Shown piece after piece: positions 26,333 to 35,429 of a stretch of 64,000 nt of DNA. The position numbers were made by a program, and so were the translations under genes. This DNA comes from Haliea alexandrii. GTDB taxonomy: Bacteria; Pseudomonadota; Gammaproteobacteria; Pseudomonadales; Halieaceae. The stretch lies in assembly GCF_003719295.1 (NCBI RefSeq), contig NZ_RFLW01000001.1, positions 1,568,955-1,632,954 on the forward strand. The letters run 5' to 3'. The notes below the pieces were generated by a model, which was given only the letters and a program-made list of their open reading frames with translations, had not been told where the DNA came from and did not search any database. How positions within the stretch are numbered: the stretch's first letter is position 1; the number at the start of each line of letters is the position of its first letter.

Positions 26333-27352
26333 CTAGTTGTGCGCGTGCAGTTCAGCGTTGAGCTCGATCGCCGAGCGATTGGTCAGGCACTCCACGGCAC
26401 CATTGGCGGAGTTGCGGCGGAATAACAAACCGGATTTGCCCGCCAGTTCGCGGGCCTTGACCGTTTCGACAGCCTGTCCGGTGGCATCCAGTACGACAAC
26501 CTTGGTGCCCGCGGTGACGAACAGGCCGGCCTCTACCGTGCAGCGGTCGCCGAGCGGAATGCCAATACCGGCATTGGCGCCAATCAGGCACTCGCTCCCT
26601 ACGGATATGATGATATTGCCGCCGCCCGACAGCGTGCCCATGGTGGAGCAACCGCCGCCCAGATCGGACCCGCTACCGACCATGACGCCGGCAGATATGC
26701 GGCCCTCAATCATGCCGGGGCCGTCTGTACCCGCGTTAAAGTTGACGAAGCCTTCGTGCATGATGGTGGTGCCTTCGCCGAGGTAGGCGCCGAGTCGCAC
26801 GCGGGCGGTGTGCGCGATGCGCACGCCCTTCGGCACCACGTAGTTGGTCATTTTTGGAAACTTGTCAACGCAGCTGACTTCCAGCGTGTCCCCGCGCAGG
26901 CGGGCGGCGAGCTGCCGGGCGGGCAGCTCGCTGATGTCAATGGCACCTTCGCTGGTCCAGGCGACGTTGGGCAGTATCGCAAACAGCCCCTGCAGGTTGG
27001 TGCCGTGCGGCTTGACCAGTCGGTGCGATAGCAGATGCAGCTTGAGGTAGGCTTCCGGAACCGTGGTTGGTGCCGCGTCTTCACGCAGGATGACAGCCAC
27101 GGCCGGCGCGTGGCTGCTGGCAAGGTGCGCGGCAATCTGCGCCTGTTCCGTCTCGCCGGCGCCAGCCAGTGCAGCCTCCAGTGCCAGCAGCTGCTCGCGC
27201 TCAAGCGTGGTGGTGTTGTCGCTTATGCCCAAAGCCGTCACCAGCTCGTCGGAGGGTGATAGCACCGGGTTGGGAAAGAAAACCTCCAACCAGTCGCCGT
27301 TGCTGTTTCGGGTGCCCAAGCCAAGGCCGAGAGCGTATGCCGCATGCTTCAT
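26333..27352 (-). CDS. dapD: 2,3,4,5-tetrahydropyridine-2,6-dicarboxylate N-succinyltransferase (long DapD type)
   Basis: 339 residues, the longer Pseudomonas-type DapD rather than the 274-residue E. coli type. It has a left-handed beta-helix of hexapeptide repeats (GMIEGRISAGVMVGSGSDLGG, GSECLIGANAGIGIPLGDRC). ATG 27352 has AGGAAA nine bases upstream; the frame to 27397 is an extension without support. It catalyses succinylation of tetrahydrodipicolinate and lies between yffB and dapE. Confidence 0.96.
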   Translation of the reverse strand: MKHAAYALGLGLGTRNSNGDWLEVFFPNPVLSPSDELVTALGISDNTTTLEREQLLALEAALAGAGETEQAQIAAHLASSHAPAVAVILREDAAPTTVPEAYLKLHLLSHRLVKPHGTNLQGLFAILPNVAWTSEGAIDISELPARQLAARLRGDTLEVSCVDKFPKMTNYVVPKGVRIAHTARVRLGAYLGEGTTIMHEGFVNFNAGTDGPGMIEGRISAGVMVGSGSDLGGGCSTMGTLSGGGNIIISVGSECLIGANAGIGIPLGDRCTVEAGLFVTAGTKVVVLDATGQAVETVKARELAGKSGLLFRRNSANGAVECLTNRSAIELNAELHAHN

Positions 27353-27393
27353 AAAACGTGTTTCCTGACGGGCCCGCCTGTGGCGGGGTGGGT

Positions 27394-27750
27394 TCAAAGA
27401 GTGTGCCGCAGCAGCAGCGCTTCCCAGGCCGGTGCCGAAAAACCGCAGTGGCGCTCGTGGCCAATATCCAGCAGAGGCCGCTTGATCAGCGTCGGTTGTT
27501 CCAGTATTGCGGTCAGGGCAAGGGTGTCATTCATCTGTTCCCGCGCTGCCGGTGCCAGTGCCTTCCAGCTGGTGCTGCGGCGATTGATCAGGGTTTCCCA
27601 GCCGAGCTCCTGCAGCCACGCCCGTACCTGTTCCGGTGTCAGGCCATCGCTGCGCACATCGTGGAATCGGTATTCGATCGCATGTTGCTCCAGCCAGCGG
27701 CGAGCCTTCTTTACGGTGTCACAATTACTGATGCCGTAGACGGTGATCAT
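27394..27750 (-). CDS. yffB: ArsC/Spx-family reductase-like protein YffB
   Basis: 118 residues with a thioredoxin-like fold of the ArsC/Spx type. The N-terminus is MITVYGISNCDTVKKARRWL, with a single cysteine in place of a CXXC pair, then FHDVRSDGL, ELGWETLINRRS and the IKRPLLD turn. It closely recalls E. coli YffB, which also lies next to dapE. The function is thought to be glutathione-linked but is not proven. A long frame to 27927 overlaps nth and is rejected. Confidence 0.93.
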   Translation of the reverse strand: MITVYGISNCDTVKKARRWLEQHAIEYRFHDVRSDGLTPEQVRAWLQELGWETLINRRSTSWKALAPAAREQMNDTLALTAILEQPTLIKRPLLDIGHERHCGFSAPAWEALLLRHTL

Positions 27751-27838
27751 GGCTGTTTCTCTGGCGTTGGTCGGGGAGCGCAAGGATAGCAAAAAATAAC
27801 CGGTGAGACAGGCTCGTTCGCTGTCGTCGAATGCCTGT

Positions 27839-28495
27839 TCAGGCTTTCTGCGTGCGTTTCGGGTGTTTGCGCCCGGGATAACAGGTACGGCAGATGTCGC
27901 AGACGCGGCCATCGCATCCTCGTGCACTGCAGTACTCGCGACCGTAGAAAATAATCTGCAGGTGCAGGCGATTCCAGCTGCTCTTCGGGAATAGCCGTTT
28001 CAGGTCGCGCTCCGTCTGCACCACACTCTTGCCGCTGGTAAGCCCCCAGCGCTGCGCGAGACGGTGGATGTGTGTGTCGACCGGGAAAGCCGGCACACCG
28101 AAAGCCTGCGACATGACCACGCTGGCAGTTTTATGCCCCACACCCGGCAGGCGTTCCAGGGCCTCCATGTCAGCCGGTACCACGCCTTTGTGTTCTGCCA
28201 GCAGGATTTCGCTGAGACGCTTGATGGCGGCGGATTTCTGTGGCGACAGGCCGCAGGGGCGGATAATGGCTTTGATCTGCTCGACCTCGAGTCGCGCCAT
28301 GGCCTGCGGGGTGTCGGCGAGGGCAAACAGTGCAGGGGTGACCTGGTTGACGCGTTCGTCGGTGCACTGGGCGCTGAGCAATACAGCGATCAGAAGTGTA
28401 AAGGGATCGCGGTGGTCCAGTGGAATGGGGGGCTCGGGGTAGAGTGCCTGCAGGCGCTGTTGAATAAACGCGACGCGTTGTGCTTTGGGTAGCAT
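27839..28495 (-). CDS. nth: Endonuclease III
   Basis: 218 residues. This is a base-excision repair DNA glycosylase/AP lyase for oxidised pyrimidines. The helix-hairpin-helix LPGVGHKTASVV carries the catalytic lysine, and the catalytic aspartate lies in FPVDTHIHRL. The iron-sulphur region reads YCSARGCDGRVCDICRTC, whose cysteine spacing differs from the usual C-x6-C-x2-C-x5-C. It lies between dapC and yffB in the lysine cluster. Confidence 0.95.
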   Translation of the reverse strand: MLPKAQRVAFIQQRLQALYPEPPIPLDHRDPFTLLIAVLLSAQCTDERVNQVTPALFALADTPQAMARLEVEQIKAIIRPCGLSPQKSAAIKRLSEILLAEHKGVVPADMEALERLPGVGHKTASVVMSQAFGVPAFPVDTHIHRLAQRWGLTSGKSVVQTERDLKRLFPKSSWNRLHLQIIFYGREYCSARGCDGRVCDICRTCYPGRKHPKRTQKA

Positions 28496-28498
28496 GGC

Positions 28499-29689
28499 CT
28501 ACAGCTGCTCAATCACGCGCACCATGCGCTCAGCCGCCTCCACGCAATCCTCCAGAGAGGCCACCAGCGCCATGCGTACACGCCTGCTGCCCGGGTTGCC
28601 GGCGGCCGTCTCGCGGGCAAGGAAGCTGCCAGGTACAACGGTAACATGGGCTTGCTGATAGAGCTGCCGGGCAAACTCGGTATCGGCCACCGGTGTTTCC
28701 GGCCACAGGTAGAAACCCGCGTCTGGGCGTTCCATCTGCAGATGACCCTGAAGAATAGGCAGTACGGCGTCGAACTTCTGCCGGTATTGCGCGCGGTTCG
28801 CACGCACGTGCTCCTCGTCGTTCCAGGCCGCCACGCTTGCGTGCTGGTGATGCAGTGGCATGGCACAGCCGTGGTAGGTGCGGTAACGCAGGAATTCGGC
28901 GAGTACCGTCGCATCCCCGGCGACAAAGCCAGAGCGCAGCCCGGGCAGATTGGAGCGCTTGCTCAGGCTGTGAAACACCACACAGCGCTTAAACCGGTCG
29001 TTGCCCATCAGGGCACAGGCCTGCAACAGGCCCGGAGGCGGGTTGGCTTCGTCGCTGTAGATTTCCGAGTAGCATTCGTCGCTGGCGATGATGAAATCGT
29101 GGTGCTCTGCCAGTGCCACCAGCGTTTGCAGCTGTTCGATACTCATGACTGCACCGCTGGGGTTGCCGGGCGTGCAGATATACAACAGTTGGCAGCGTTC
29201 CCACACGCTTGCCGGTACGGCGGCAAAGTCCGGCAGATGGCCACTGCTGGCGGTAGCGTTGACAAACTCGGGCTGCGCCCCGGCCAGTAGTGCCGCGCCT
29301 TCGTAGATCTGGTAGAACGGGTTGGGGCTGACAACGGCGGCCCCCGGACCTGCGGTGACCACCGCCTGGGCGAAGGCAAAGAGAGCCTCGCGGGTGCCGT
29401 TTACGGGCAACACCTCGCACTCGGCGTTGACGCTCTGCAGGTGGAAACGTCGCTGTAGCCAGTCGGCGATGGTCTCGCGCAGCACCGCTTCGCCACGGGT
29501 GGCGGGGTAGTTGGCCAGCAGGGGCAGGTTCGCTGCCAGCGTTTCAAGCACAAAAGGCGGGGAGGCATGGCGCGGCTCGCCAATCGACAGCGCAATGTGC
29601 GCCTGGCTGCTGGCCGGCTTGAGGTCGGCGAACAGCGCACGCAGCTTCTCGAAGGGGTAGGGGTGCAACGCGTCAAGCAGGACATTCAT
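28499..29689 (-). CDS. dapC: N-succinyldiaminopimelate aminotransferase
   Basis: 396 residues, class I/II PLP aminotransferase. It starts with LHPYPFEKLRALFADLKP, as in DapC proteins, and the PLP lysine is in FHSLSKRSNLPGLRSGFVAGD. Other motifs include LSIGEPRH, CTPGNPSG and the substrate arginine region RVRMALV. It converts N-succinyl-2-amino-6-ketopimelate to N-succinyl-LL-DAP. It lies 3 bases before nth and 6 bases after glnD, so probably map-glnD-dapC-nth form one transcript. Confidence 0.95.
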   Translation of the reverse strand: MNVLLDALHPYPFEKLRALFADLKPASSQAHIALSIGEPRHASPPFVLETLAANLPLLANYPATRGEAVLRETIADWLQRRFHLQSVNAECEVLPVNGTREALFAFAQAVVTAGPGAAVVSPNPFYQIYEGAALLAGAQPEFVNATASSGHLPDFAAVPASVWERCQLLYICTPGNPSGAVMSIEQLQTLVALAEHHDFIIASDECYSEIYSDEANPPPGLLQACALMGNDRFKRCVVFHSLSKRSNLPGLRSGFVAGDATVLAEFLRYRTYHGCAMPLHHQHASVAAWNDEEHVRANRAQYRQKFDAVLPILQGHLQMERPDAGFYLWPETPVADTEFARQLYQQAHVTVVPGSFLARETAAGNPGSRRVRMALVASLEDCVEAAERMVRVIEQL

Positions 29690-29695
29690 GGGCCG

Positions 29696-32404
29696 TTACT
29701 GATCCTCGAGTTGATCGTCAAGCTGCACCTTGATTGCCGCCTGGATGGCCTTGCAGAGCGCGTCATCATTCAGTGGCCGCTGTTCGGCGTCAGTGATGAA
29801 GAACACGTCTTCAACCCGTTCGCCAAGGGTCTGAATTTTCGCCGCCTGCAGCTCCACATCGTGCTCGACGAAGATACGGCCGATACGCGCCAGCAGGCCT
29901 GGACGGTCGCGGGATGACACTTCTAGCACGGTCACCTGCTTTATCTCGTCGAGAAACATGCTGGTTTCGGTGGGCACCGGGAAGGACTTTATCTGCCGTG
30001 GTGTCAGGCGCTGTATGTTCGGCGCGTGGTCAAAGTCGGCGACGGCCAGAGAGCGGGTGAGTTGATCGCGAATGTGTCGCAGGCGTGCGCTTTCATCGGC
30101 AATCGGGCTGCCATCGGAATTGAGCACGAAGAAAGTGTCCAGGCTCATGCCGTCGCGCGCGTTGTAGATGCGCGCATCGTGCACGCTGAGTTCCAGCTGC
30201 TCCAGTTCCGCGCAGACGCGTGAAAACAGCTGCGCATGGCTGCGCGCATGAATGAATATCTGCGTGGCGTTGGCAACGCTGGAATCCGAGCTGTTGCGAA
30301 TCAGCACCAGCGGCTGGTCCCGTTCGTAGTGGCCGGCAATAGCCTCCGTATGCCAGGCGATATCCTCGGGTTTTTCGCGCAGGAAGTAATCTTCCCCCTG
30401 TTCCCGCCACAGGTCGTCGAGTTCTTCCATGGTGAAGCCGCGGTACTCCAGCAGGTCCGCGGCTGCCTTGCGCGTCTGGTCAATCCACACCTGTTTATCG
30501 ACCGGGTTTTCCAGGCCCCGGCGCAGTGCGCGGCGCGTGCCTGTATACAGCTGGCGCAGCAGGCTGCCGCGCCAGGCGTTCCAGAGTGTGGGGTTGGTGG
30601 CGTTGATGTCGGCCACCGTCAGCGTGAACAGATAGTCCAGCCGGTTCAGGTCCCCCACGTGGTGGGCAAATTGTTGAATGATCTCCGGGTCGGATATGTC
30701 CTTGCGCTGGGAAACCGCCGACATGGTCAGGTGATTGCGCACCAGCCACACCACCAGGTCGGCGTCGTCTTCGCTTAGCCCGTGTTCTGCACAGAAACGC
30801 GCGGCGTCGACCGCGCCGAGCTCGGAGTGGTCTCCGCCGCGGCCCTTGCCAATGTCGTGATAGAGGCCCGCGATATAAAGTAGTTCTATCTTGGGCAAGC
30901 GTCGCGCGACCCGGCTGCTGACCGGGAAACGTTCATCGAACTCCGGCTTCTGGAAGCGCCGCATGTACTGGATGACCTCCAGAGTATGGGCGTCCACGGT
31001 GTAGGTGTGGAACAGGTCGTGCTGCATCTGGCCCACGATTCTGCCGAATTCAGGCAGGTAGTTGCCAAGAATGCCGTAACGGGTCATGCCGCGCAGCAGG
31101 CGGGTCATGTTGTGGGGCGAGCGCAGGATTTCCAGAAAGCTGGCGCGGTTCTCCGGGTCTTCGCGAAAAGCGCTGTTGACCAGGTGCCGGTGCTCCCGGA
31201 TCAGGCGGATGGTGGCCGTGCCGACGCCGATGATGCCGGGCTCGCGGCCAGCGAGTACGAACACCTCCAGCAACGCATTGGGCTGGCTGCTGAACAGGTC
31301 GCCGCGCAGCGACTCGATGTAGCCATTGCGTACCTGAAAACGCTCGTTGAGTATGCGCACTTCGTCCAGCTGGTCGGCCCGCAAAATGGCGTGGTCGAAG
31401 TTCTGGACCAGCAATTCATTCAGCTCGCCCAGTGCCAGGGCCCAGCGGTAGTAGGTCTGCATGAACTGCTCGACCGCGAGTTTCTTGCCGTCCTTGAAGC
31501 CCCACAGCTCCGCCAGGGCGCGCTGGTGGTCGAACAACAGCCGGTCTTCCTCGCGCCCGGCGACCATGTGCAGGGCGTAGCGCACCTGCCACATAAAGTC
31601 GCGACCGTGCAACAGCATGCGGCGCTCGTCCGGGGTGAGGAACTCGCCCGTATCCATGTTCTCCAGCGAGTCCACGCCAAAGTGGCGCTCGGCTATCCAG
31701 GCGATGATCTGGAGGTCGCGCAGGCCGCCCGGCGAGCTCTTGACGTTCGGCTCCAGGTTGTACTCGGTGTCGGCAAATTTGGCATGGCGGGCCCGCTGTT
31801 CTTCCAGCTTGGCGCGGAAAAAGTCGGCACTTGGCCACATCTGGTCCGGTCCGGTACGGGCGCGCACGGCGTCCATGAGCGCCTGCGGCCCGCGAATGAC
31901 CCGCGTCTCCATCAGGTTGGTGAGGATGGTGATGTCCTTGCGCGCCTTGTTGCAGCACTCGCTGACCGTGCGCACACTGTGGCCGATGTTCAGTCCCAGG
32001 TCCCACAGCTGGGTGACAAAAGCTTCCAGCTGTGCGTGGCAGGGTTCGCTGTCCTCGCCGAGCAGCACGAGAATGTCGATATCCGAGTGGGGGTGCAGTT
32101 CCCCGCGGCCATAGCCGCCCACGGCGACCAGGGCGGGCTCCACGCCCGACCAGTCGCGACTGTCCCACAGCGTGCCCAGTAGCACGTCCATGAACCAGGA
32201 GCGCAGGTGCAGCAGTTCGGCAACACGGGTGCCGGCATTGAATTGTGAGTCCAGATAGTCGGCCGCGGTTTTCAGCGCCTGCTTGCCGGCTTGCAGCGTG
32301 TCACCGGAGGCGATGGCGCTGGCAAAAGCAGCGCGATCAAACAGCTCCTTCGGCAGCTCCGGGCTCTTTACGTGGGTGGCGTCGGCAGCCTCAGAAATTT
32401 TCAT
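29696..32404 (-). CDS. glnD: [Protein-PII] uridylyltransferase / uridylyl-removing enzyme
   Basis: 902 residues, the bifunctional nitrogen sensor that uridylylates PII when glutamine is low. Domains in order are: nucleotidyltransferase with GGYGRGELHPHSDIDILVLL (about 90-110), a helical linker, the HD domain for deuridylylation (YHDIGKGRGGDHSELGA around 510-530), and two C-terminal ACT domains that bind glutamine (about 700-780 and 810-890, the latter with VSSRDRPGLLARIGRIF). It overlaps map by 14 bases. Confidence 0.97.
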   Translation of the reverse strand: MKISEAADATHVKSPELPKELFDRAAFASAIASGDTLQAGKQALKTAADYLDSQFNAGTRVAELLHLRSWFMDVLLGTLWDSRDWSGVEPALVAVGGYGRGELHPHSDIDILVLLGEDSEPCHAQLEAFVTQLWDLGLNIGHSVRTVSECCNKARKDITILTNLMETRVIRGPQALMDAVRARTGPDQMWPSADFFRAKLEEQRARHAKFADTEYNLEPNVKSSPGGLRDLQIIAWIAERHFGVDSLENMDTGEFLTPDERRMLLHGRDFMWQVRYALHMVAGREEDRLLFDHQRALAELWGFKDGKKLAVEQFMQTYYRWALALGELNELLVQNFDHAILRADQLDEVRILNERFQVRNGYIESLRGDLFSSQPNALLEVFVLAGREPGIIGVGTATIRLIREHRHLVNSAFREDPENRASFLEILRSPHNMTRLLRGMTRYGILGNYLPEFGRIVGQMQHDLFHTYTVDAHTLEVIQYMRRFQKPEFDERFPVSSRVARRLPKIELLYIAGLYHDIGKGRGGDHSELGAVDAARFCAEHGLSEDDADLVVWLVRNHLTMSAVSQRKDISDPEIIQQFAHHVGDLNRLDYLFTLTVADINATNPTLWNAWRGSLLRQLYTGTRRALRRGLENPVDKQVWIDQTRKAAADLLEYRGFTMEELDDLWREQGEDYFLREKPEDIAWHTEAIAGHYERDQPLVLIRNSSDSSVANATQIFIHARSHAQLFSRVCAELEQLELSVHDARIYNARDGMSLDTFFVLNSDGSPIADESARLRHIRDQLTRSLAVADFDHAPNIQRLTPRQIKSFPVPTETSMFLDEIKQVTVLEVSSRDRPGLLARIGRIFVEHDVELQAAKIQTLGERVEDVFFITDAEQRPLNDDALCKAIQAAIKVQLDDQLEDQ

Positions 32405-33164
32405 CGGAGCGCCGCGTGAAGATTTCGCAGCCGTCCGCCGTCACACCCAGGGTGTGCTCCCACTGGGCCGAAAGCCGCCCATCGCGGGTGGTGACGGTCC
32501 AGCCGTCCTTGGCGTTGAGTTTGGTGTGGCGGCGGCCCGCATTGATCATGGGCTCGATGGTGAAGGTCATACCTTCTTCCAGCACCAGGCCTGTGCCGGG
32601 TTTGCCGTAGTGCAACACCTGAGGATCCTCGTGGAACACCTTGCCGATGCCGTGTCCGCAGTACTCACGCACGACCGAGTAGTAGTTTTTTTCGGCATGC
32701 TCTTGAATGACAGCACCGATATCGCCCAGGGTGGTGCCCGGGCGCACCAGGTCCAGCGCCTTGTACAGGCACTCCTGGGTCACCTGTATCAGGCGCTGGG
32801 CGTGGGGTGCGACCTCGCCCACCTCAACCATGATACTGGTGTCGCCGTGGTAGCCATCCTTGATTACGGTGACATCGATGTTGACGATATCGCCCGATTT
32901 CAGTTTCTTGGTATCCGAAGGGATGCCATGGCACACCACCTCGTTGATCGATGTGCAGATCGAGCGTGGGAAGCCGTGGTAGTCCAGCGGAGCGGGAATG
33001 GCATGCTGAACGCCCGTAATATAGTCGTGGCATATCCGATCCAGTTCACCGGTGGTGATGCCGGGCTCAACCCGGGGTCGGATCATCTCGAGAACGTCGG
33101 CAGCCAGGCGTCCGGCTACGCGCATTTTCTCGATTTCGTCTGCTGTCTTGATAGAAACTGCCAT
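32391..33164 (-). CDS. map: Methionine aminopeptidase type I
   Basis: Removes N-terminal methionine from new proteins. It has 257 residues. The five metal ligands are visible: Asp in VNIDVTV, Asp in YHGDTSIM, His in GHGIGKVFHE, Glu in FTIEPMI and Glu in SAQWEHT. It is divergent from rpsB with a 402-base gap and overlaps glnD at its 3' end, as in Pseudomonas. Confidence 0.97.
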   Translation of the reverse strand: MAVSIKTADEIEKMRVAGRLAADVLEMIRPRVEPGITTGELDRICHDYITGVQHAIPAPLDYHGFPRSICTSINEVVCHGIPSDTKKLKSGDIVNIDVTVIKDGYHGDTSIMVEVGEVAPHAQRLIQVTQECLYKALDLVRPGTTLGDIGAVIQEHAEKNYYSVVREYCGHGIGKVFHEDPQVLHYGKPGTGLVLEEGMTFTIEPMINAGRRHTKLNAKDGWTVTTRDGRLSAQWEHTLGVTADGCEIFTRRSDENF

Positions 33165-33234
33165 GCATTACCTGTCATTAAGCCTGATGGGCGGTTGTCA
33201 GTGGGCGCTGCCACGGCAGCGGGGCGTTGTGGGT

Positions 33235-33262
33235 ATTCTACAGGATTCGCAGGACCTGTGAG
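33235..33262 (-). promoter_or_regulatory. Candidate promoter for map-glnD-dapC
   Basis: On the minus strand CTCACA (33262-33257) and TAGAAT (33240-33235) are 16 bases apart, with 4 of 6 and 5 of 6 matches. Predicted start near 33228, 64 bases upstream of the map ATG. Confidence 0.45.
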
Positions 33263-33400
33263 TAACCTCATGCCTGCAGCGCGCGCCAACCTCCTCCGGG
33301 CCTGCCTCCTCCCGGTGCCAGGCCGCGTGAACACTGGTGTACGGCCCCGGGGCGAGGTGCCCGGGGCCCGCCAATTCGGCTTCCCTGCGGGGCGTGACTG

Positions 33401-33409
33401 TGGTATAAA
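33401..33409 (+). promoter_or_regulatory. Extended -10 promoter for rpsB-tsf
   Basis: The sequence TGGTATAAA is an extended -10 (TGn plus TATAAA). The -35 hexamer TTCCCT at 33381-33386 is weak but at 17-base spacing. Transcription from near 33416 gives an rpsB leader of about 150 bases, which would be the place for S2 autoregulation. Confidence 0.5.
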
Positions 33410-33415
33410 GCGCGC

Positions 33416-33566
33416 CTTCGTCGGAAGCGGGCCCGGAGCGGGGCTGCCTCGAGGAAGAAAACCTAACGTCGCACACATATCGACACCTGCGTCAGGGTGC
33501 CGGCCTCGGTCGGTTTGGCGCACGGGATATGTGGAGGCTTAACCCGATACAAGAAAGGTATTTATT
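33416..33566 (+). promoter_or_regulatory. rpsB leader region, possible S2 autoregulatory RNA
   Basis: In gammaproteobacteria the rpsB-tsf operon is repressed by S2 binding its own mRNA leader. The 150 bases here are GC-rich and contain short inverted repeats (for example GCCGGCCTCGGTCGG), then GGAGGCTTAACCCG and an AGAAAGG ribosome binding site 8 bases before the ATG. No protein-coding frame in the 402-base map-rpsB gap (33165-33566) looks real. That the leader forms the S2-binding fold is inference. Confidence 0.4.
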
Positions 33567-34316
33567 ATGTCGCAAGTAAGCATGCGCGACCTGCTGCAGG
33601 CAGGCGCACACTTTGGTCACCAGACCCGTTACTGGAACCCCAAGATGGATCGTTTCATCTTCGGTGCCCGCAACAAAATCCATATTATCAACCTCGAGCA
33701 CACGGTGCCCGCCTTCAACGAGGCGCTCGGCCTGGTTCAGCGTCTGGCCTCAAACAAGAACAAGATCCTCTTCGTGGGCACCAAGCGTGCAGCGGGCAAG
33801 ATCATCAAGGAGCAGGCAGACCGTGCCGGTATGCCCTATGTCAGCCACCGTTGGTTGGGTGGCATGCTCACCAACTACAAGACCATTCGCGCGTCAATCA
33901 AGCGTCTGCGCGAGCTGGAAGCCCAGCAGGCGGACGGCACGTTTGCCAAGCTGACGAAGAAGGAAGCGCTGATGCGCAGCCGCGACATGGAAAAGCTTGA
34001 GCGCAGCATCGGCGGTATCAAGGATATGGGTGGCCTGCCCGACGCGCTGTTTGTGATCGACGTCGACCACGAGCGCATCGCCATTACCGAAGCCAACAAG
34101 CTGGGTATTCCGGTCATTGGCGTTGTTGACACCAACAGCAACCCCGACGGCGTGGACTACGTGATCCCGGGCAACGACGACGCGATCCGTGCGATCAAAC
34201 TGTACGTTTCGGCCGTGGCCGACGCCTGCCTTGCGGGCAAGGCAGATGGTGGTGACCAGAATGTTGTGCGCGACGAGTTCGTCGAAGTCGCCGCCGCCGA
34301 GCCAGCGGCTCAGTAA
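33567..34316 (+). CDS. rpsB: 30S ribosomal protein S2
   Basis: 249 residues, typical for S2. It opens with [20 protein letters not shown] and contains [44 protein letters not shown] and [20 protein letters not shown]. It is a structural component of the small subunit. It is the first gene of the rightward run, with an AGAAAGG ribosome binding site. Confidence 0.99.
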   Translation: MSQVSMRDLLQAGAHFGHQTRYWNPKMDRFIFGARNKIHIINLEHTVPAFNEALGLVQRLASNKNKILFVGTKRAAGKIIKEQADRAGMPYVSHRWLGGMLTNYKTIRASIKRLRELEAQQADGTFAKLTKKEALMRSRDMEKLERSIGGIKDMGGLPDALFVIDVDHERIAITEANKLGIPVIGVVDTNSNPDGVDYVIPGNDDAIRAIKLYVSAVADACLAGKADGGDQNVVRDEFVEVAAAEPAAQ

Positions 34317-34323
34317 GCCTCGC

Positions 34324-34357
34324 AATCCGGGGTGGCCGTCGCGGTCAACCCCGGATT
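34324..34357 (+). terminator. rpsB-tsf intergenic stem-loop (possible attenuator)
   Basis: A perfect 10-base inverted repeat (AATCCGGGGT at 34324-34333 and ACCCCGGATT at 34348-34357) encloses 14 bases. It has no T-run, so it is not a full intrinsic terminator. Partial termination or transcript processing between rpsB and tsf is known in E. coli, and this structure could serve that role. Confidence 0.45.
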
Positions 34358-34429
34358 ATCCCGGCCTCCCCGGCGGAGGCACTTTTCAGTAATTCACGGC
34401 CCCCAGTGGGCTGTAGCAGGAGGAAACCC

Positions 34430-35287
34430 ATGTCTGCAGCATTGGTCAAGGAACTACGTGAGCGCACCGGTCTGGGCTTGCTTGAGTGCAAGAAAGCGCT
34501 CGCAGCCGCCGACGGTGACGTTGAAAAAGCAATTGAAGAACTGCGCAAGTCCAGTGGCATGAAAGCGGCCAAGAAAGCGGGTCGCACCGCCGCGGATGGT
34601 GTGGTGTCCACGCGTATCGCCGAAGATGGCAGTTACGGCGTGATTGTTGAAGTGAACAGCGAAACCGACTTTGTGGCGCGCGACGAAAACTTCCTCGGCT
34701 TCGTCAGCCGGGTTGTGAATGCAGCCTTTGAGAGCCGCGAAACCGACGTGGCCGCCTTGATGGCTGGCGACCTGGAGGCAGCTCGCGAGTCGCTGGTTCA
34801 GAAAATCGGTGAAAACATCAGCGTGCGTCGTGTCACCCTCGTAACAGCTGATGCTGGCGTAGTTGGCGCGTATGTGCATGGCAACAATCGCATCGCGGTA
34901 CTGGTAGAGCTCAAGGGTGGCGACCAGGACCTGGCGAAAGATGTTGCGATGCACGTGGCGGCGGTGAATCCTCAGGTGGTCTCTGCTGAGGACATGCCGG
35001 CCGAAGTGATCGAGAAGGAGCGCGAGATTTACACGGTGCAGGCGCAGGACTCCGGCAAGCCGGCAGAGATTGTCGAGAAGATGATCGGTGGGCGCATCAA
35101 GAAATTCCTGGCCGAAAACAGCCTGATCGAGCAGGCGTTCGTCAAGGACCCTGATATCACGGTAGGCAAGCTGGTATCGGCGGCAGGCGCGTCAGTCGCG
35201 TCGTTTGTTCGCTTCGAAGTGGGTGAAGGTATCGAGAAAGAGCAGGTCGACTTCGCAGCCGAGGTCGCTGCCCAGCTCAAGGGCTGA
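34430..35287 (+). CDS. tsf: Elongation factor Ts
   Basis: 285 residues. Guanine nucleotide exchange factor for EF-Tu. The N-terminal UBA-like domain has [19 protein letters not shown]. The core contains the EF-Tu-contacting segment [12 protein letters not shown] and a C-terminal [15 protein letters not shown] 34430 has AGGAGG seven bases upstream. A strong terminator follows the stop. Confidence 0.99.
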   Translation: MSAALVKELRERTGLGLLECKKALAAADGDVEKAIEELRKSSGMKAAKKAGRTAADGVVSTRIAEDGSYGVIVEVNSETDFVARDENFLGFVSRVVNAAFESRETDVAALMAGDLEAARESLVQKIGENISVRRVTLVTADAGVVGAYVHGNNRIAVLVELKGGDQDLAKDVAMHVAAVNPQVVSAEDMPAEVIEKEREIYTVQAQDSGKPAEIVEKMIGGRIKKFLAENSLIEQAFVKDPDITVGKLVSAAGASVASFVRFEVGEGIEKEQVDFAAEVAAQLKG

Positions 35288-35304
35288 GGCTCGTCAGGTC
35301 AATG

Positions 35305-35330
35305 AAAACGGGGCTTCGGCCCCGTTTTTT
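35305..35330 (+). terminator. Rho-independent terminator after tsf
   Basis: A 10-base stem (AAAACGGGGC, 35305-35314) with a stable TTCG tetraloop and GCCCCGTTTT (35319-35328), followed by further T residues. It separates rpsB-tsf from pyrH. Confidence 0.93.
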
Positions 35331-35429
35331 ATGGGCAGGGCAGAAGGTCCGGCGGGACTTTCTCCGGCGCGGCACTAGGGTGCGGCGGGTTTGTCCTGTA
35401 TTATGCGCTCAGTTCGGGAGACAAGCGTT

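Noticed and set aside
30986-32182. 398-residue frame antisense to glnD
   Set aside because: Shadow of a well-supported gene; no motifs or ribosome binding site.
33116-33523. 135-residue minus-strand frame in the map-rpsB gap
   Set aside because: Proline- and arginine-rich, overlaps map and both candidate promoters, no ribosome binding site.
34324-34357. Intrinsic terminator between rpsB and tsf
   Set aside because: The stem is good but there is no T-run, so it is reported only as a possible attenuator.
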